Source: Parasulfuritortus sp036391875 (GTDB lineage: Bacteria; Pseudomonadota; Gammaproteobacteria; Burkholderiales; Thiobacillaceae). From it: a stretch of 64,000 bases of DNA. Each line of letters opens with the position of its first letter. Positions within the stretch are counted from its first letter, which is position 1. The notes under the pieces are model-generated. The model was not told where the DNA came from. It searched no databases and was given only the letters and a program-made list of their open reading frames with translations. The translations under genes were made by a program, and so were the position numbers. Positions 47,785-56,800 of this stretch are shown here, piece by piece. The DNA is taken from the NCBI GenBank assembly GCA_036391875.1, contig DASVZA010000016.1, positions 62,001-126,000 of the forward strand, read 5' to 3'.

Positions 47785-48183
47785 CTACAGCGAACCGTGC
47801 GCCGGACTGGCATGCGTCTTGTCGTGGGCCTCCTGGCAGGCGATGCAGCGGACCGCGGCCGGATTGGCCACCATCCGGGCGATCGGGATGGCCGCACCGC
47901 AATCCTGGCAGACGCCGAAATCCGGCTTGGCCATGCGTTCGGCGGCGGCATCCAATTCCCGCCATTGCCTGACGTCCAGATTGAGCCGCGCGGCGGCGAC
48001 ATCGGCCAGCGAAGTGGCCAGGGCCTCATCGCTGCTGTCTCCGGCCGACTGGCCGAGGACGGCAGCGAACTGGAGCTGCTCGCTTTCCGAAAGACCCGAC
48101 TGGACCTGTTCGATCAGCGCCTGCCGTTGTTGTTGCAGGGCATCACGTACCCGTTGCAGTTCTTTTGCAGAATAAGTGGACAT
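47785..48183 (-). CDS. TraR/DksA-family zinc-finger protein
   Basis: 132 residues. An N-terminal coiled coil (about 5-75) is followed by a four-cysteine zinc finger (CQDCGAAIPIARMV then CIACQ) like that of DksA/TraR. It is shorter than DksA (151) and lacks the DXXDXA-type acidic tip, so it may not act on RNA polymerase in the same way. These proteins bind RNA polymerase in its secondary channel. Divergent from the PAS kinase, with a 171-base gap. Confidence 0.85.
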   Translation of the reverse strand: MSTYSAKELQRVRDALQQQRQALIEQVQSGLSESEQLQFAAVLGQSAGDSSDEALATSLADVAAARLNLDVRQWRELDAAAERMAKPDFGVCQDCGAAIPIARMVANPAAVRCIACQEAHDKTHASPAHGSL

Positions 48184-48354
48184 GATCGTTTCCTGATTTT
48201 CTATCCGGGCTCGCCTGAAGAGAATTCTTCACGTATCCCTATAAATCATTATGGGCCGGCCATGTCCTGCTTCAAGACGAATTTACCAGGACACGGCAAA
48301 TGAACCGGGCTTAAGATTCGAGCCGATAGCAATCTTTTAATTCCCCTGGATTTC

Positions 48355-49749
48355 ATGCCCCTGGACAAAAGTTCGCTGATCACCCTGCTGCTGTTCGGCC
48401 TGGCCGAACTGGCACTGGCTGCCCTGCTGGCGGGAGGCGGCCCGGCTTCGGCCAGGCCGGACGGGCTGCGCCTGGCCCTGATCGCCGCCATGCTCCTGGT
48501 GCCCGTTCTCGCTTTCGTCATCGTCCGCCTGCAGGAGGCCCGGAATCGGCAGCAGGATGCCCTGGAGCGCTCCGAACAACGTGCCGATCTCGCCCTGGAG
48601 GGGGCACGTCTCGCCTACTGGGACGTCGATGTCGCCACCGGCCGGGGCGTAGTCAACGCGCGCTGGCACGAATTGCTCGGCACCACGCCGGAAGAAGTCG
48701 GCGACGACATCCACAACACCTGGGCCGCCATGCTGCACCCCGACGACCGGCAGCGGGTGCTGGAAGTCGGCCGACGCTACAAGGAAGGCAAGCTGCCCTT
48801 CTACGAGGTCGATTACCGCTGCATCACCCGCCAAGGCGAAACCCGTTGGTTCAGCTCGCGCGGCATGCAGATCGGACACGGCACGGCCCGTTCGCCATAT
48901 CGCATCGTCGGCGTGTTCCAGGACATCTCGGACACCAAACGGGCCGAACTCGCCTTGCGCCAGGCCAAGGAGGAAGCCGAGGCCGCCAACCAGATCAAGT
49001 CGAAATTCCTGGCCAACGTCTCACACGAAGTCCGCACCCCGCTGAACGGCATCATCGGTCTGACCCGCCTGTTGCTCAACAGCCCGCTGACACCCAAGCA
49101 GTCGTCGCAGCTCAACATGGTCCGCGACTCCGCCGAGTCGCTGCTCGAAATCATCAACGACATCCTGGACTTGGCCCGGATCGAGGCCGGCCGGCTGGAA
49201 GTGATCCTCGAACCGGCCCAGATTCGCGAGATCGTCCGTCTGACCCTTCAGCCGCTGCTGCCCCTGGCCCAGACCAAGAATCTGGAATTCATCGTCCATA
49301 TCGCCTCAGACGTACCCAGGCAGGCAATCTGCGACCCGCTGCGCCTGCGCCAGGTACTCACCAACCTGCTCGGCAACGCCATCAAGTTCACCGAACACGG
49401 CCGGATCGAACTGCAGATCCACAAGCTGTCGGAAAGCGGCGGCAAGGTCCGGCTCGAATTCGCCGTGCAGGATACCGGCATCGGCATCCCGCTCGAGATG
49501 CAACAGCATATCTTCGAGGCCTTCCGTCAAGCCGACAACGCCGGCAGCCGGCGTGCCGGAGGGTCTGGCCTCGGCCTGTCGATCGCTTCCCAGCTGGTCG
49601 GTCTGATGGGCAGCCGCATCGAATTGAACTCCAGCCCGGGCCAGGGCAGCCGATTCAGTTTCAGCCTCGACCTGCAAACTACGGCAGACCAGGAAACTTC
49701 GCCGTCTGACGACAACAACAAGCTGCACCCCGCCCGCCAGGCAGGTTAG
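48355..49749 (+). CDS. Membrane PAS-domain histidine kinase
   Basis: 464 residues. Two membrane helices near the N-terminus (about 8-28 and 40-60) with almost no periplasmic loop, then a PAS/PAC domain (about 75-205; RWHELLGTTPEEVGDDI, VGVFQDISDTKRAE), a short coiled coil, HisKA with FLANVSHEVRTPLNGIIGL and HATPase with NLLGNAIKFTE, DTGIGIP and GSGLGLSIA. No receiver domain or partner regulator lies next to it, so its target is unknown. The last residues run up to 13 bases from tRNA-Arg. Confidence 0.92.
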   Translation: MPLDKSSLITLLLFGLAELALAALLAGGGPASARPDGLRLALIAAMLLVPVLAFVIVRLQEARNRQQDALERSEQRADLALEGARLAYWDVDVATGRGVVNARWHELLGTTPEEVGDDIHNTWAAMLHPDDRQRVLEVGRRYKEGKLPFYEVDYRCITRQGETRWFSSRGMQIGHGTARSPYRIVGVFQDISDTKRAELALRQAKEEAEAANQIKSKFLANVSHEVRTPLNGIIGLTRLLLNSPLTPKQSSQLNMVRDSAESLLEIINDILDLARIEAGRLEVILEPAQIREIVRLTLQPLLPLAQTKNLEFIVHIASDVPRQAICDPLRLRQVLTNLLGNAIKFTEHGRIELQIHKLSESGGKVRLEFAVQDTGIGIPLEMQQHIFEAFRQADNAGSRRAGGSGLGLSIASQLVGLMGSRIELNSSPGQGSRFSFSLDLQTTADQETSPSDDNNKLHPARQAG

Positions 49750-49762
49750 AATTCCGCCCCTC

Positions 49763-49838
49763 GCCTCCGTAGCTCAGTGGATAGAGCATCCCCCTCCTAA
49801 GGGGAGGGTCGCACGTTCGATTCGTGCCGGGGGCGCCA
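49763..49838 (+). tRNA. tRNA-Arg (CCU)
   Basis: A complete 76-base tRNA with encoded CCA. Acceptor strands GCCTCCG and CGGGGGC pair (one T-G). The anticodon arm has CCCCCTCCTAAGGGG with anticodon CCT, and the T arm contains CGTTCGATTCG. It starts 13 bases after the PAS kinase stop, so it is cotranscribed with it or has a promoter inside it. Confidence 0.97.
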
Positions 49839-49903
49839 ATTGCAAGAAGGACGACCTGCATAGCGCGGGTTACGCCGCGCTGCATCAGGGCGATCTGCAA
49901 CAA

Positions 49904-49925
49904 AAAGCCGCCCAAGGGCGGCTTT
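49904..49925. terminator. Bidirectional terminator between tRNA-Arg and the Tad operon end
   Basis: AAAGCCGCC and GGCGGCTTT form a perfect nine-bp stem with a CAAG loop, with A/T-rich flanks on both sides. It can end the tRNA-Arg transcript on the plus strand and the Tad operon transcript on the minus strand (24 bases from the 49950 stop). Confidence 0.75.
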
Positions 49926-49949
49926 AATCATTCAATCTTGCCTGACCGA

Positions 49950-50186
49950 TTATTTCGAAGGTGCCATATGCTCGGCCGTGGGTTCGACAGCCTTCGACTC
50001 CTTCATTTCCAATGCCTTGATGCGGTCGTTCAACTTCATGATCTCGACCTGGCTGACAACGGCCGAGACCCTGGCCTCCCGAATCCCGAATACAGCGAGC
50101 AGGAGCGCCACAAGAGCAACCCCCAGTGTAGTCACCACCCAGGTTCCCATGCGGTGAGGTGCGATAAAGCGATTACGTGTTTCCAT
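49950..50186 (-). CDS. Small single-pass membrane protein at the end of the Tad operon
   Basis: 78 residues. One transmembrane helix (about 14-33, GTWVVTTLGVALVALLLAVFG) followed by a short coiled coil (SQVEIMKLNDRIKALEMKESK). A GGAGACT sequence lies before the start. I know no family. It is the last gene of the operon, 54 bases after tadD, and may be an accessory factor of the pilus machine or an unrelated gene. Confidence 0.7.
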   Translation of the reverse strand: METRNRFIAPHRMGTWVVTTLGVALVALLLAVFGIREARVSAVVSQVEIMKLNDRIKALEMKESKAVEPTAEHMAPSK

Positions 50187-50240
50187 TTGAGTCTCCTTAT
50201 TTGATTTGAAACCATGTCTGCACTACAGGGAAAAGCATCA

Positions 50241-51659
50241 TTACTTTGCCGACGCTACAAAAACCCGCTTTGCCGAGGGTTGGTTCCAGGCCAACGCGGA
50301 GTCCGCTCCCAGAACGACCCGCATGTCCACTCTTCTATACACCGTCGAGCCGAACATGATCTTGGGCTTCCCTGGCAATACGGCTGCCAAGCGGGCGGCC
50401 TCGGTCCGCAACTGGTACTTGCAGACGATGAAGGTCCTGGGTTTATCAAATGGCTTGGCATTGGTGATGCGCGCCACGTTCACCCCCGCATGTCTGATTT
50501 CCTTGCCGATGGCGCGCGCCATGCCCTCGACGCCGTTACCGTTGGAGACCTCTATGCGCAGACCCGACAGGGCGGCCGGTAAAGCCGCGTAAGCGCCGCC
50601 GGAGGCCTGGGCGCTGTCCGTCCGTGCCCGGGTGGAAGGTATCGTTGCCCGAGCGCCAGTGATCGCCGGATTCCGGTCAGAATCGGATGCGATCGCCTGG
50701 CGAGTGGATTGGGGGCTGTTTCCCGCAGCCATGGCCGGGACGCGAACGCCGACCGCCTCGTCTTCCGCCGTATCCGCCTTCGCAGGGATACTCCGTGGGG
50801 CGACCATGGTGACGCGACTCGGATCGACCACCTTGCTGTTCATGAGCGGGGTGATCGAACCTGCCGCCTGCGCGGCGTTTTCCGCCACTGTGACGTTGCC
50901 TCTCCGCACGGATTGGGCTTGCAGAACCGGCGGCTGCGCGGCCGCCACGGCCGGCTTCATTTCAGCGGCCATCGCGGAAGCCGGGGCATTCGCGGGAGCG
51001 CTGGACGGTGCGGCGGTTTCAGCCGACGCTGCCTGAACAGGAGCGGGCTTCGCCGCGCCAACCTGGGCGACCTTGGTTTCTGCCCCAAGACTTGCCAGAT
51101 AATTTCTCGCCACGGTGTTCGCCGGATCGATTCTGACCGCCTGCTGCAGGGGATATACCGCTGCCGTCTTGTCTCCGCGCAGGATCAGCGAATAGCCCAA
51201 GTTCGCCCAGACATAGGCCGCATCGGGCTGAATCTTGAGCGCCGCCCGGTAAATCTTCTCGGCGACATCGAACTTGCCCAGCCGATCGTAGACCGAAGCC
51301 AATCCATTCATGGCATCGATATTGGACGGATCAAGCCGCAAAGCATCCTCGAAGGCCGCACCCGCCTTATCCAGGCGATCCTGGAAATAATAATATTTGC
51401 CCAATGCATAGCGGCCCTCCGAAGTCCCGTCGCCACGGACCAGGAGAGGCATGGCACTGATTTGCGGCTTGCCGTAAAGCGTCGCTTCGGCACTGTGTTG
51501 CGTGTCGTTCAAGGCGCAGCCGGCCAGGCCGGAAATCAATCCGGTCGTCAGCATCACGCCCACCACCCGGCGCAATTTCGGGTGCCGAACACCGACCACG
51601 TCCCCCTCGGACGCCGAAGCTGCCACATGACTGATTCGAAGTTCTTCGTTTCGCATCAT
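50241..51659 (-). CDS. tadD: TadD-like TPR protein with C-terminal LytR_C domain
   Basis: 472 residues. GGAGGG lies four to seven bases before the two adjacent ATGs, so the long N-terminus is real. A hydrophobic segment ends in LISGLAGC (lipobox-like). TPR repeats occupy about 80-195 (ASVYDRLGKFDVAEKIYRAA, ANLGYSLILRGDKTAA). A long Ala/Pro/Ser-rich linker (about 200-360) leads to a C-terminal LytR_C-type domain (LRIEVSNGNGVEGMARAIGKE). TadD in the Tad system is a TPR lipoprotein assisting secretin assembly. The fused LytR_C end is a less usual form. Confidence 0.88.
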   Translation of the reverse strand: MMRNEELRISHVAASASEGDVVGVRHPKLRRVVGVMLTTGLISGLAGCALNDTQHSAEATLYGKPQISAMPLLVRGDGTSEGRYALGKYYYFQDRLDKAGAAFEDALRLDPSNIDAMNGLASVYDRLGKFDVAEKIYRAALKIQPDAAYVWANLGYSLILRGDKTAAVYPLQQAVRIDPANTVARNYLASLGAETKVAQVGAAKPAPVQAASAETAAPSSAPANAPASAMAAEMKPAVAAAQPPVLQAQSVRRGNVTVAENAAQAAGSITPLMNSKVVDPSRVTMVAPRSIPAKADTAEDEAVGVRVPAMAAGNSPQSTRQAIASDSDRNPAITGARATIPSTRARTDSAQASGGAYAALPAALSGLRIEVSNGNGVEGMARAIGKEIRHAGVNVARITNAKPFDKPRTFIVCKYQLRTEAARLAAVLPGKPKIMFGSTVYRRVDMRVVLGADSALAWNQPSAKRVFVASAK

Positions 51660-51705
51660 CTAACCCTCCAACCGCTAACACCGGCTATGCAAGGTCACTC
51701 GCCTA

Positions 51706-52623
51706 CTAATGAATACTCGCAAACATTTTCCCAATGGCAAGGACGGACGGGCCTAGGAGCACCAGAAACAGAGCCGGGAAGATGAACAGTACGACCGGGA
51801 AAACAAGCTTGACCGGCAGTTTTTGCGCCGCCTCCTCCGCTCTCAGCATCCGTTTCGTCCTCATGCCGTCGGCATGAACGCGCAGCGCGTCCGCGATGCT
51901 GGTGCCGAATTTGTCCGTCTGGATCAGCATCGCGACCAGGGTATCGATATCCTGAACCCCGGTACGCAAAGCCAGGTTGCGCAAAGCCGCTTCGCGGCTG
52001 AGACCGGCCCTCAGCTCAAGATTGGCCAGACGGAATTCGTCGCCCAGCGCCGGTGCGGCCGTACCGATTTCCTCGCCGACCTTTGCGATCGCCGCATCCA
52101 GACCCAGGCCGGCCTCGACGCACACGACCATGAGATCCAGCGCATCCGGAAAGGCTTCGAAAATCTGCCGTTGCCGTTCGCGTATCCGCAGGATGAGGAA
52201 TACATTCGGGGCGTAGTAGCCGACGAAGATGGCCATGCCCAACATGAGCGGCAAGCGCGTGTCGGCATGTGGCGCCATCAGCAAGAACACCAACAGAGGC
52301 AGCAGAAGCGCCAGGATCGTCTTCGACGCAAAAAACACGATCGGCACCTCGCTGCCGCGATAACCCGCATTGATCAGGCGGAGGCGGATCCGGGAGTGCA
52401 TCCACTCCTCCTTCGGCTGGGTGAGCTTGGCGGCCGGCTTGAGCCATTCGGCCACTTTGGGCAGCCATGGCACGGATGTCTCCCCCGCAGCCAAAGGCGC
52501 CCTCTCGATGCGCTCCATGCCCGTCTTGACCGGAAACAGGAGGCGGATCAGGGCGCCTATGCCGAAAGCGACCGCAAGAAACAGAAGGAGCAACAACAGG
52601 GGGTAAAGGATGCCTTGTCCCAT
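51706..52623 (-). CDS. tadC: Tad pilus inner-membrane platform protein TadC
   Basis: 305 residues from the ATG at 52623 (GGAGG four bases upstream). A T2SSF-type domain (DALDLMVVCVEAGLGLDAAIAKVG, LRVHADGMRTKRMLRAEE) between membrane helices at both ends. It partners TadB in the inner-membrane platform. Gap to tadB is 11 bases. Confidence 0.92.
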   Translation of the reverse strand: MGQGILYPLLLLLLFLAVAFGIGALIRLLFPVKTGMERIERAPLAAGETSVPWLPKVAEWLKPAAKLTQPKEEWMHSRIRLRLINAGYRGSEVPIVFFASKTILALLLPLLVFLLMAPHADTRLPLMLGMAIFVGYYAPNVFLILRIRERQRQIFEAFPDALDLMVVCVEAGLGLDAAIAKVGEEIGTAAPALGDEFRLANLELRAGLSREAALRNLALRTGVQDIDTLVAMLIQTDKFGTSIADALRVHADGMRTKRMLRAEEAAQKLPVKLVFPVVLFIFPALFLVLLGPSVLAIGKMFASIH

Positions 52624-52634
52624 ATGGCCTCCGG

Positions 52635-53606
52635 CTAGATACGGATGCGAATCATGCGCCACATGACGATGATGCCGAACACCATCATCAGCGCCGCAAT
52701 GGCCAACAACACCCTACCCGCCTCCTCATGCCACAAGAGGGACATGAACTGCGGCCATAGGGTGAACATGATGCCTGCGACCGCGAAGGGCAGGATGGTC
52801 ATGATCCAAGCCTCCATCCGCCCCTGAGCGGAAAGCACGCGGACACGCCCGAGCAGGCGCAGGCGCTCACGGATCAACTCGGCGATTTTGTCGAAGATCT
52901 CCGCAAGGTTGCCGCCGCTTTCCCGCTGGATCAGCACGGCGATCACGAAGTAGCGGATATCCGGAATATCGACCCGCCGGGCGAGATTCATCATCGCCTC
53001 ATTGAGCGACAGGCCGAAATTCAGTTCGTCGAAGGTGATGCGGAACTCGGTCGCGATCGGATCCGGCATCTCGTCGCCCACCATCTTCAGGCCACCGGAA
53101 AAGGCGTGGCCGGCGCGCAAGGCGCGCGAGATCAGGCCCAGGGCGTCGGGCAGCTGCAGCAGCAAAGCATATTGGCGCTTGAATTTGGCGCGCAGGACGT
53201 ACAGCAACGGGAAGGCGGCGAACAGCACCGCGACCGCGACCGCGAACCAGAGCATTTTCGTGAACCACCAAGCGAGTCCGCCGAACAGCAGGGCAAAGAC
53301 GATTTCCCACAGCAGGAACGCCGAGACGGACAAGTTCAGGCCGGACTGCACCAGCAAGCGGTCCAACAGATCGGCCCGGGGCAAGGTCAGCAGCCAGCGT
53401 TCAAAGCGCGGCAGCTTGGAGACATCCCGCTTCTTGAGAACATCCAGTTCCTCCGCGGCATGTCCGCCGGCGGACATGAGGCGGAGCCGCTGCGCCACCC
53501 GCCGGGCCTCGGGCCCGCGGTTGACGTTCCACACGCCGTACAAGGCCTCAACCGCCAGGAGGCCGGCGATGAAGGCCACCACCATCACGACATAGTAGAG
53601 TGCCAT
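52635..53606 (-). CDS. tadB: Tad pilus inner-membrane platform protein TadB
   Basis: 323 residues from the ATG at 53606, one base after the tadA stop region. A T2SSF domain (DALGLISRALRAGHAFSGGL, LIQRESGGNLAEIFDKIAEL) with membrane helices near 3-20, 105-140 and 270-320. With TadC it makes the platform above the TadA ATPase. Confidence 0.92.
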   Translation of the reverse strand: MALYYVVMVVAFIAGLLAVEALYGVWNVNRGPEARRVAQRLRLMSAGGHAAEELDVLKKRDVSKLPRFERWLLTLPRADLLDRLLVQSGLNLSVSAFLLWEIVFALLFGGLAWWFTKMLWFAVAVAVLFAAFPLLYVLRAKFKRQYALLLQLPDALGLISRALRAGHAFSGGLKMVGDEMPDPIATEFRITFDELNFGLSLNEAMMNLARRVDIPDIRYFVIAVLIQRESGGNLAEIFDKIAELIRERLRLLGRVRVLSAQGRMEAWIMTILPFAVAGIMFTLWPQFMSLLWHEEAGRVLLAIAALMMVFGIIVMWRMIRIRI

Positions 53607-53607
53607 C

Positions 53608-54972
53608 TCATACCTCGTAGACGATTTCGGGATCGAACCACGCGTCGTCCACCGGCACACCGCGGACACGCAGCCGATCGACGAACTTGGGTCTGATACC
53701 GGTAGCCCTGAAGTGCCCCTTCACGACGCCGTCCTTATCCACCCCGGTCTGCTCGAAGATGAAGATCTCCTGCATGGATATGACATCGCCTTCCATGCCG
53801 GTGATTTCCTGGACGCTGATGATCTTGCGCTTGCCGTCGCTCAACCGCGCCAGCTGCATGACCACGTTGAGCGCGGAGCTGACCTGCTGGCGCATCGCCT
53901 TGGGTGGAAGATTCAAGCCGGCCATCCCGATCATGTTTTCGAGGCGGGTCATCGCGTCGCGCGGCGAGTTGGAGTGGATGGTCGTCAGCGAACCTTCATG
54001 GCCGGTGTTCATCGCCTGGAGCATATCCAGCACTTCGGCGCCGCGGACCTCGCCGACGATGATGCGGTCCGGCCGCATGCGCAGCGAGTTCCTCACCAGC
54101 GAACGCTGAGTGATCTCGCCCTTGCCTTCGATGTTGGGCGGCCGGGTTTCCATGCGTACCACATGCGGCTGCTGCAACTGGAGTTCGGCCGCATCCTCGA
54201 TCGTGACGATGCGCTCGGTGACCGGGATGTAGCCCGACAGCACGTTGAGCAAGGTGGTTTTGCCCGAACCCGTGCCGCCCGAGATCAGGACGTTCTGCCG
54301 TGCCTGGACGATCCCCTCCAGGAGATTGGCCATGACGGGCGTGAGCGTCTTGAAATTGATCAAGTCGTCCATGCTGAGCGGCACGACCGAGAAACGCCGG
54401 ATCGACAACATCGGCCCGTCCAGCGAGACGGGAGGAATCACCGCGTTCACGCGCGAACCATCGGGCAGGCGCGCATCCACCATGGGGCTAGATTCGTCGA
54501 TGCGGCGCCCGATGCTGGAGACGATCTTGTCGATGATCTTGAGGACGTGCGCATTGTCGCGGAAGGTGATCGGCGTCAGCTCCAGCTTGCCGCCGCGCTC
54601 GATGAACACCTGGCGATAGGTATTGACCAGGATGTCGGAGATCGTCGGATCGGCGAACAACGGTTCGATGGGGCCGAGCCCCAAGACCTCATGCTGGATA
54701 TCCTGGATCAGCCGTTCCCGCTCGGCGGCGTTGAGCGGCGTACTTTCCTCCTCGCTCAAGCGCTCGACCAGCAACTTCAGTTGCCGCTTCAATTCGTCCA
54801 GCGGCAGGGTTTCCATGACGGTCAGATCCATCCGCTCCAGCAGCTTCTGGTGGATCCGGACCTTGTATTCCTGATAAGCCTTGTCGGCCGGACTCAACTG
54901 GAAGGACGTCCCGCTCAAGGCAGTCGGATTCTCCATCCCACCTTTTTCCAAGCGTTCTCTCAAGCCGGCCAT
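53608..54972 (-). CDS. tadA: Tad secretion ATPase TadA (CpaF)
   Basis: 454 residues. The N-terminal helical domain (about 25-110) is followed by the GspE-family motor: Walker A GGTGSGKTTLLN, Walker B RIIVGEVRGAEVLDMLQA, His-box GHEGSLTTIHSNS. It powers both assembly and retraction of Flp pili in studied species. Gene order tadA-tadB-tadC is the usual one. Confidence 0.95.
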   Translation of the reverse strand: MAGLRERLEKGGMENPTALSGTSFQLSPADKAYQEYKVRIHQKLLERMDLTVMETLPLDELKRQLKLLVERLSEEESTPLNAAERERLIQDIQHEVLGLGPIEPLFADPTISDILVNTYRQVFIERGGKLELTPITFRDNAHVLKIIDKIVSSIGRRIDESSPMVDARLPDGSRVNAVIPPVSLDGPMLSIRRFSVVPLSMDDLINFKTLTPVMANLLEGIVQARQNVLISGGTGSGKTTLLNVLSGYIPVTERIVTIEDAAELQLQQPHVVRMETRPPNIEGKGEITQRSLVRNSLRMRPDRIIVGEVRGAEVLDMLQAMNTGHEGSLTTIHSNSPRDAMTRLENMIGMAGLNLPPKAMRQQVSSALNVVMQLARLSDGKRKIISVQEITGMEGDVISMQEIFIFEQTGVDKDGVVKGHFRATGIRPKFVDRLRVRGVPVDDAWFDPEIVYEV

Positions 54973-55048
54973 ACGTCACCTCTCAATCTATTCAACCCGT
55001 GCGCCAAGTCCCATCCCGGCCACGGCGCAACTTTCTTGCCCCGCCCCA

Positions 55049-56215
55049 TCATCGGAACAGGGACCAATGCTTTTTGGGCTTCGACGGCGCATCAGCGGAA
55101 AGGAGTGCTTCAGCCAACCCCTTCAAGCTTTTCCCCGCAGGCGAATGCGGATACAACTCGTCGATCGAAATTCCCTGATTAACCGACTCGGCAACGTGTT
55201 TGTGATCGTTGGGCATCTTCCAGAACGGCTCGCCAATCACACGGCTTGCGTCGCCCGCCCCCAAGTCCCCTTGTCCTCCGTAGCGATTGATCACCCAGCG
55301 GACCTTGTTTTCAGAATAGTTCAGACTCTTGAAAATCACATTCATCCGCTGCGCATCGCGAATCGAAGGCAGGATAAGCTGCAATACCGGATAAACCTCG
55401 TCCGCCAGATCGAGCGCCTTCAGGGTCACCGCATCGAAAAACCGGCCCACATCCAGGATCACGAAATCGAAATGTTTTCGTGCCGCAGCGACGATCGACT
55501 CGATGTGTTCGGGCTTCACCAATTCCGCATCGGCCGGGTTCTCCGGCGCGGCGAGCAGCCGGACCCCGGAAGCCAGGCGGACCACGGCGGATTCCAGAAA
55601 CTGATAATCGAAACGCACGAAACTGCCGCACACCTCGCCCAAGGTGTTTTTCGGCGTGTGATCCATGAGATAGAGGTAAGCGTCGCCGAACTGGAGGTTC
55701 AGATCGACCAGCAAGACCTCCTTGTTGAACTTGTCGGCCAGAATGTGAGCCAGGTTGGCGGCCAGGAAGGTCGCACCGCTGCCCCCCTTGCATGGAATGA
55801 ACGCAAGGACCCGCGCCTTGTGCGCATCCTGCTCCTGCCAGTGCTGCGGCTTGCCGAGGCGTTTGACGATGGCGGAAATCTCGCCCGGCTGGAACGGCTC
55901 GAAAAGGAATTCCTTAACCCCGGCATGCAGCGCCTTCACCATCATGTCCGGGTCCTTGAAAGGCGCCGAGAGGATGATGCCCGTGGCCGGGAAGCGCTGG
56001 ATGAAATGCCCCAGGAATTGGTAGAAATCCTCCGACCTCTTGGTCTTTCGGATGATCAATACGTCGGGCGGCGTTGCCTGCTCCAGGTTGTGCAGGGCCT
56101 CGACGCCGCCCTGCAGGAATGAAACCTGCATATCCGGCTCATTCTTCAGCGCGTGCTGTACTTCGTCCAGAAAATCTCTGGAAAGGCCTAGAACCTGAAC
56201 CTTCAGCTGCGTCAT
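55049..56215 (-). CDS. tadZ: Pilus assembly ATPase TadZ/CpaE
   Basis: 388 residues. An atypical receiver-like N-terminal domain (about 1-120; VQVLGLSRDFLDEVQHAL) without a clear phosphorylation Asp is fused to a ParA/MinD-like ATPase with the deviant P-loop PCKGGSGATFLAAN. TadZ localises the Tad machine to the pole in other bacteria. The P-loop ends SGAT in place of the usual SGKT, as is typical of the TadZ group, so ATP hydrolysis may be weak. Confidence 0.93.
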   Translation of the reverse strand: MTQLKVQVLGLSRDFLDEVQHALKNEPDMQVSFLQGGVEALHNLEQATPPDVLIIRKTKRSEDFYQFLGHFIQRFPATGIILSAPFKDPDMMVKALHAGVKEFLFEPFQPGEISAIVKRLGKPQHWQEQDAHKARVLAFIPCKGGSGATFLAANLAHILADKFNKEVLLVDLNLQFGDAYLYLMDHTPKNTLGEVCGSFVRFDYQFLESAVVRLASGVRLLAAPENPADAELVKPEHIESIVAAARKHFDFVILDVGRFFDAVTLKALDLADEVYPVLQLILPSIRDAQRMNVIFKSLNYSENKVRWVINRYGGQGDLGAGDASRVIGEPFWKMPNDHKHVAESVNQGISIDELYPHSPAGKSLKGLAEALLSADAPSKPKKHWSLFR

Positions 56216-56246
56216 TTTTTGTTGTCTCGTTAATATTGTGACTTGA

Positions 56247-56789
56247 TCATGGATTTTCCACGCCCATCGACTCTGCGGGCATCGTTGTGCACGAGTTGGG
56301 CTCGTGGATGATGCGCGTGTTCTTCATCAACGCACCCAAGAGACCAAGTTGCTCAAGATCCCCGTGTGCGCACACTTGGACAAACTTGACGCAAGTTGGA
56401 CTACTTGGCCCTGCGCATGCGGTAACTTGATCGTCCGGTGGCGTCACCGGGTCACAGGCAGTATTGGTTTGCCCATTGCTATCCCCACAGAAATAGTCGA
56501 TGGAAAAGAGGCCAGTCATATCGGCGGCTGTCAGTTGATAGAAAGGCCAGAAAGTACCGTTCCCGCCCGGTGGCAACATGCACGCGCGGATAGCGGAAGC
56601 CGATTGGCTTGGCGCCGTCACGACGGCTTTCCGCGCGATGCAGCGGGTCAGATGTTGCGTGCTGTTGCGGACGTAGAAATCGCGCCCGAATTCGAGAATC
56701 CCCCACATCACCAGGAAGAAGATGAAGGCCACCAAGCCGAACTCGACGATTGCTGCACCACGCTGAACCCCGATCCTGTTGACTTTCAT
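56247..56789 (-). CDS. TadE/TadF-like pseudopilin
   Basis: 180 residues from the ATG at 56789. The TadE-type N-terminus RGAAIVEFGLVAFIFFLVMW contains the conserved E near the start of the membrane helix (prepilin-type processing at G/A). The body has five or more cysteines (CFIARKA-like region, CGDSNGQT, CDPVTPP, CAGPSSPTC) probably joined in disulfides. A minor pilin of the Tad pilus. The gene is about 10% lower in GC than most of the window. Confidence 0.85.
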   Translation of the reverse strand: MKVNRIGVQRGAAIVEFGLVAFIFFLVMWGILEFGRDFYVRNSTQHLTRCIARKAVVTAPSQSASAIRACMLPPGGNGTFWPFYQLTAADMTGLFSIDYFCGDSNGQTNTACDPVTPPDDQVTACAGPSSPTCVKFVQVCAHGDLEQLGLLGALMKNTRIIHEPNSCTTMPAESMGVENP

Positions 56790-56800
56790 GCCAGCCACCT

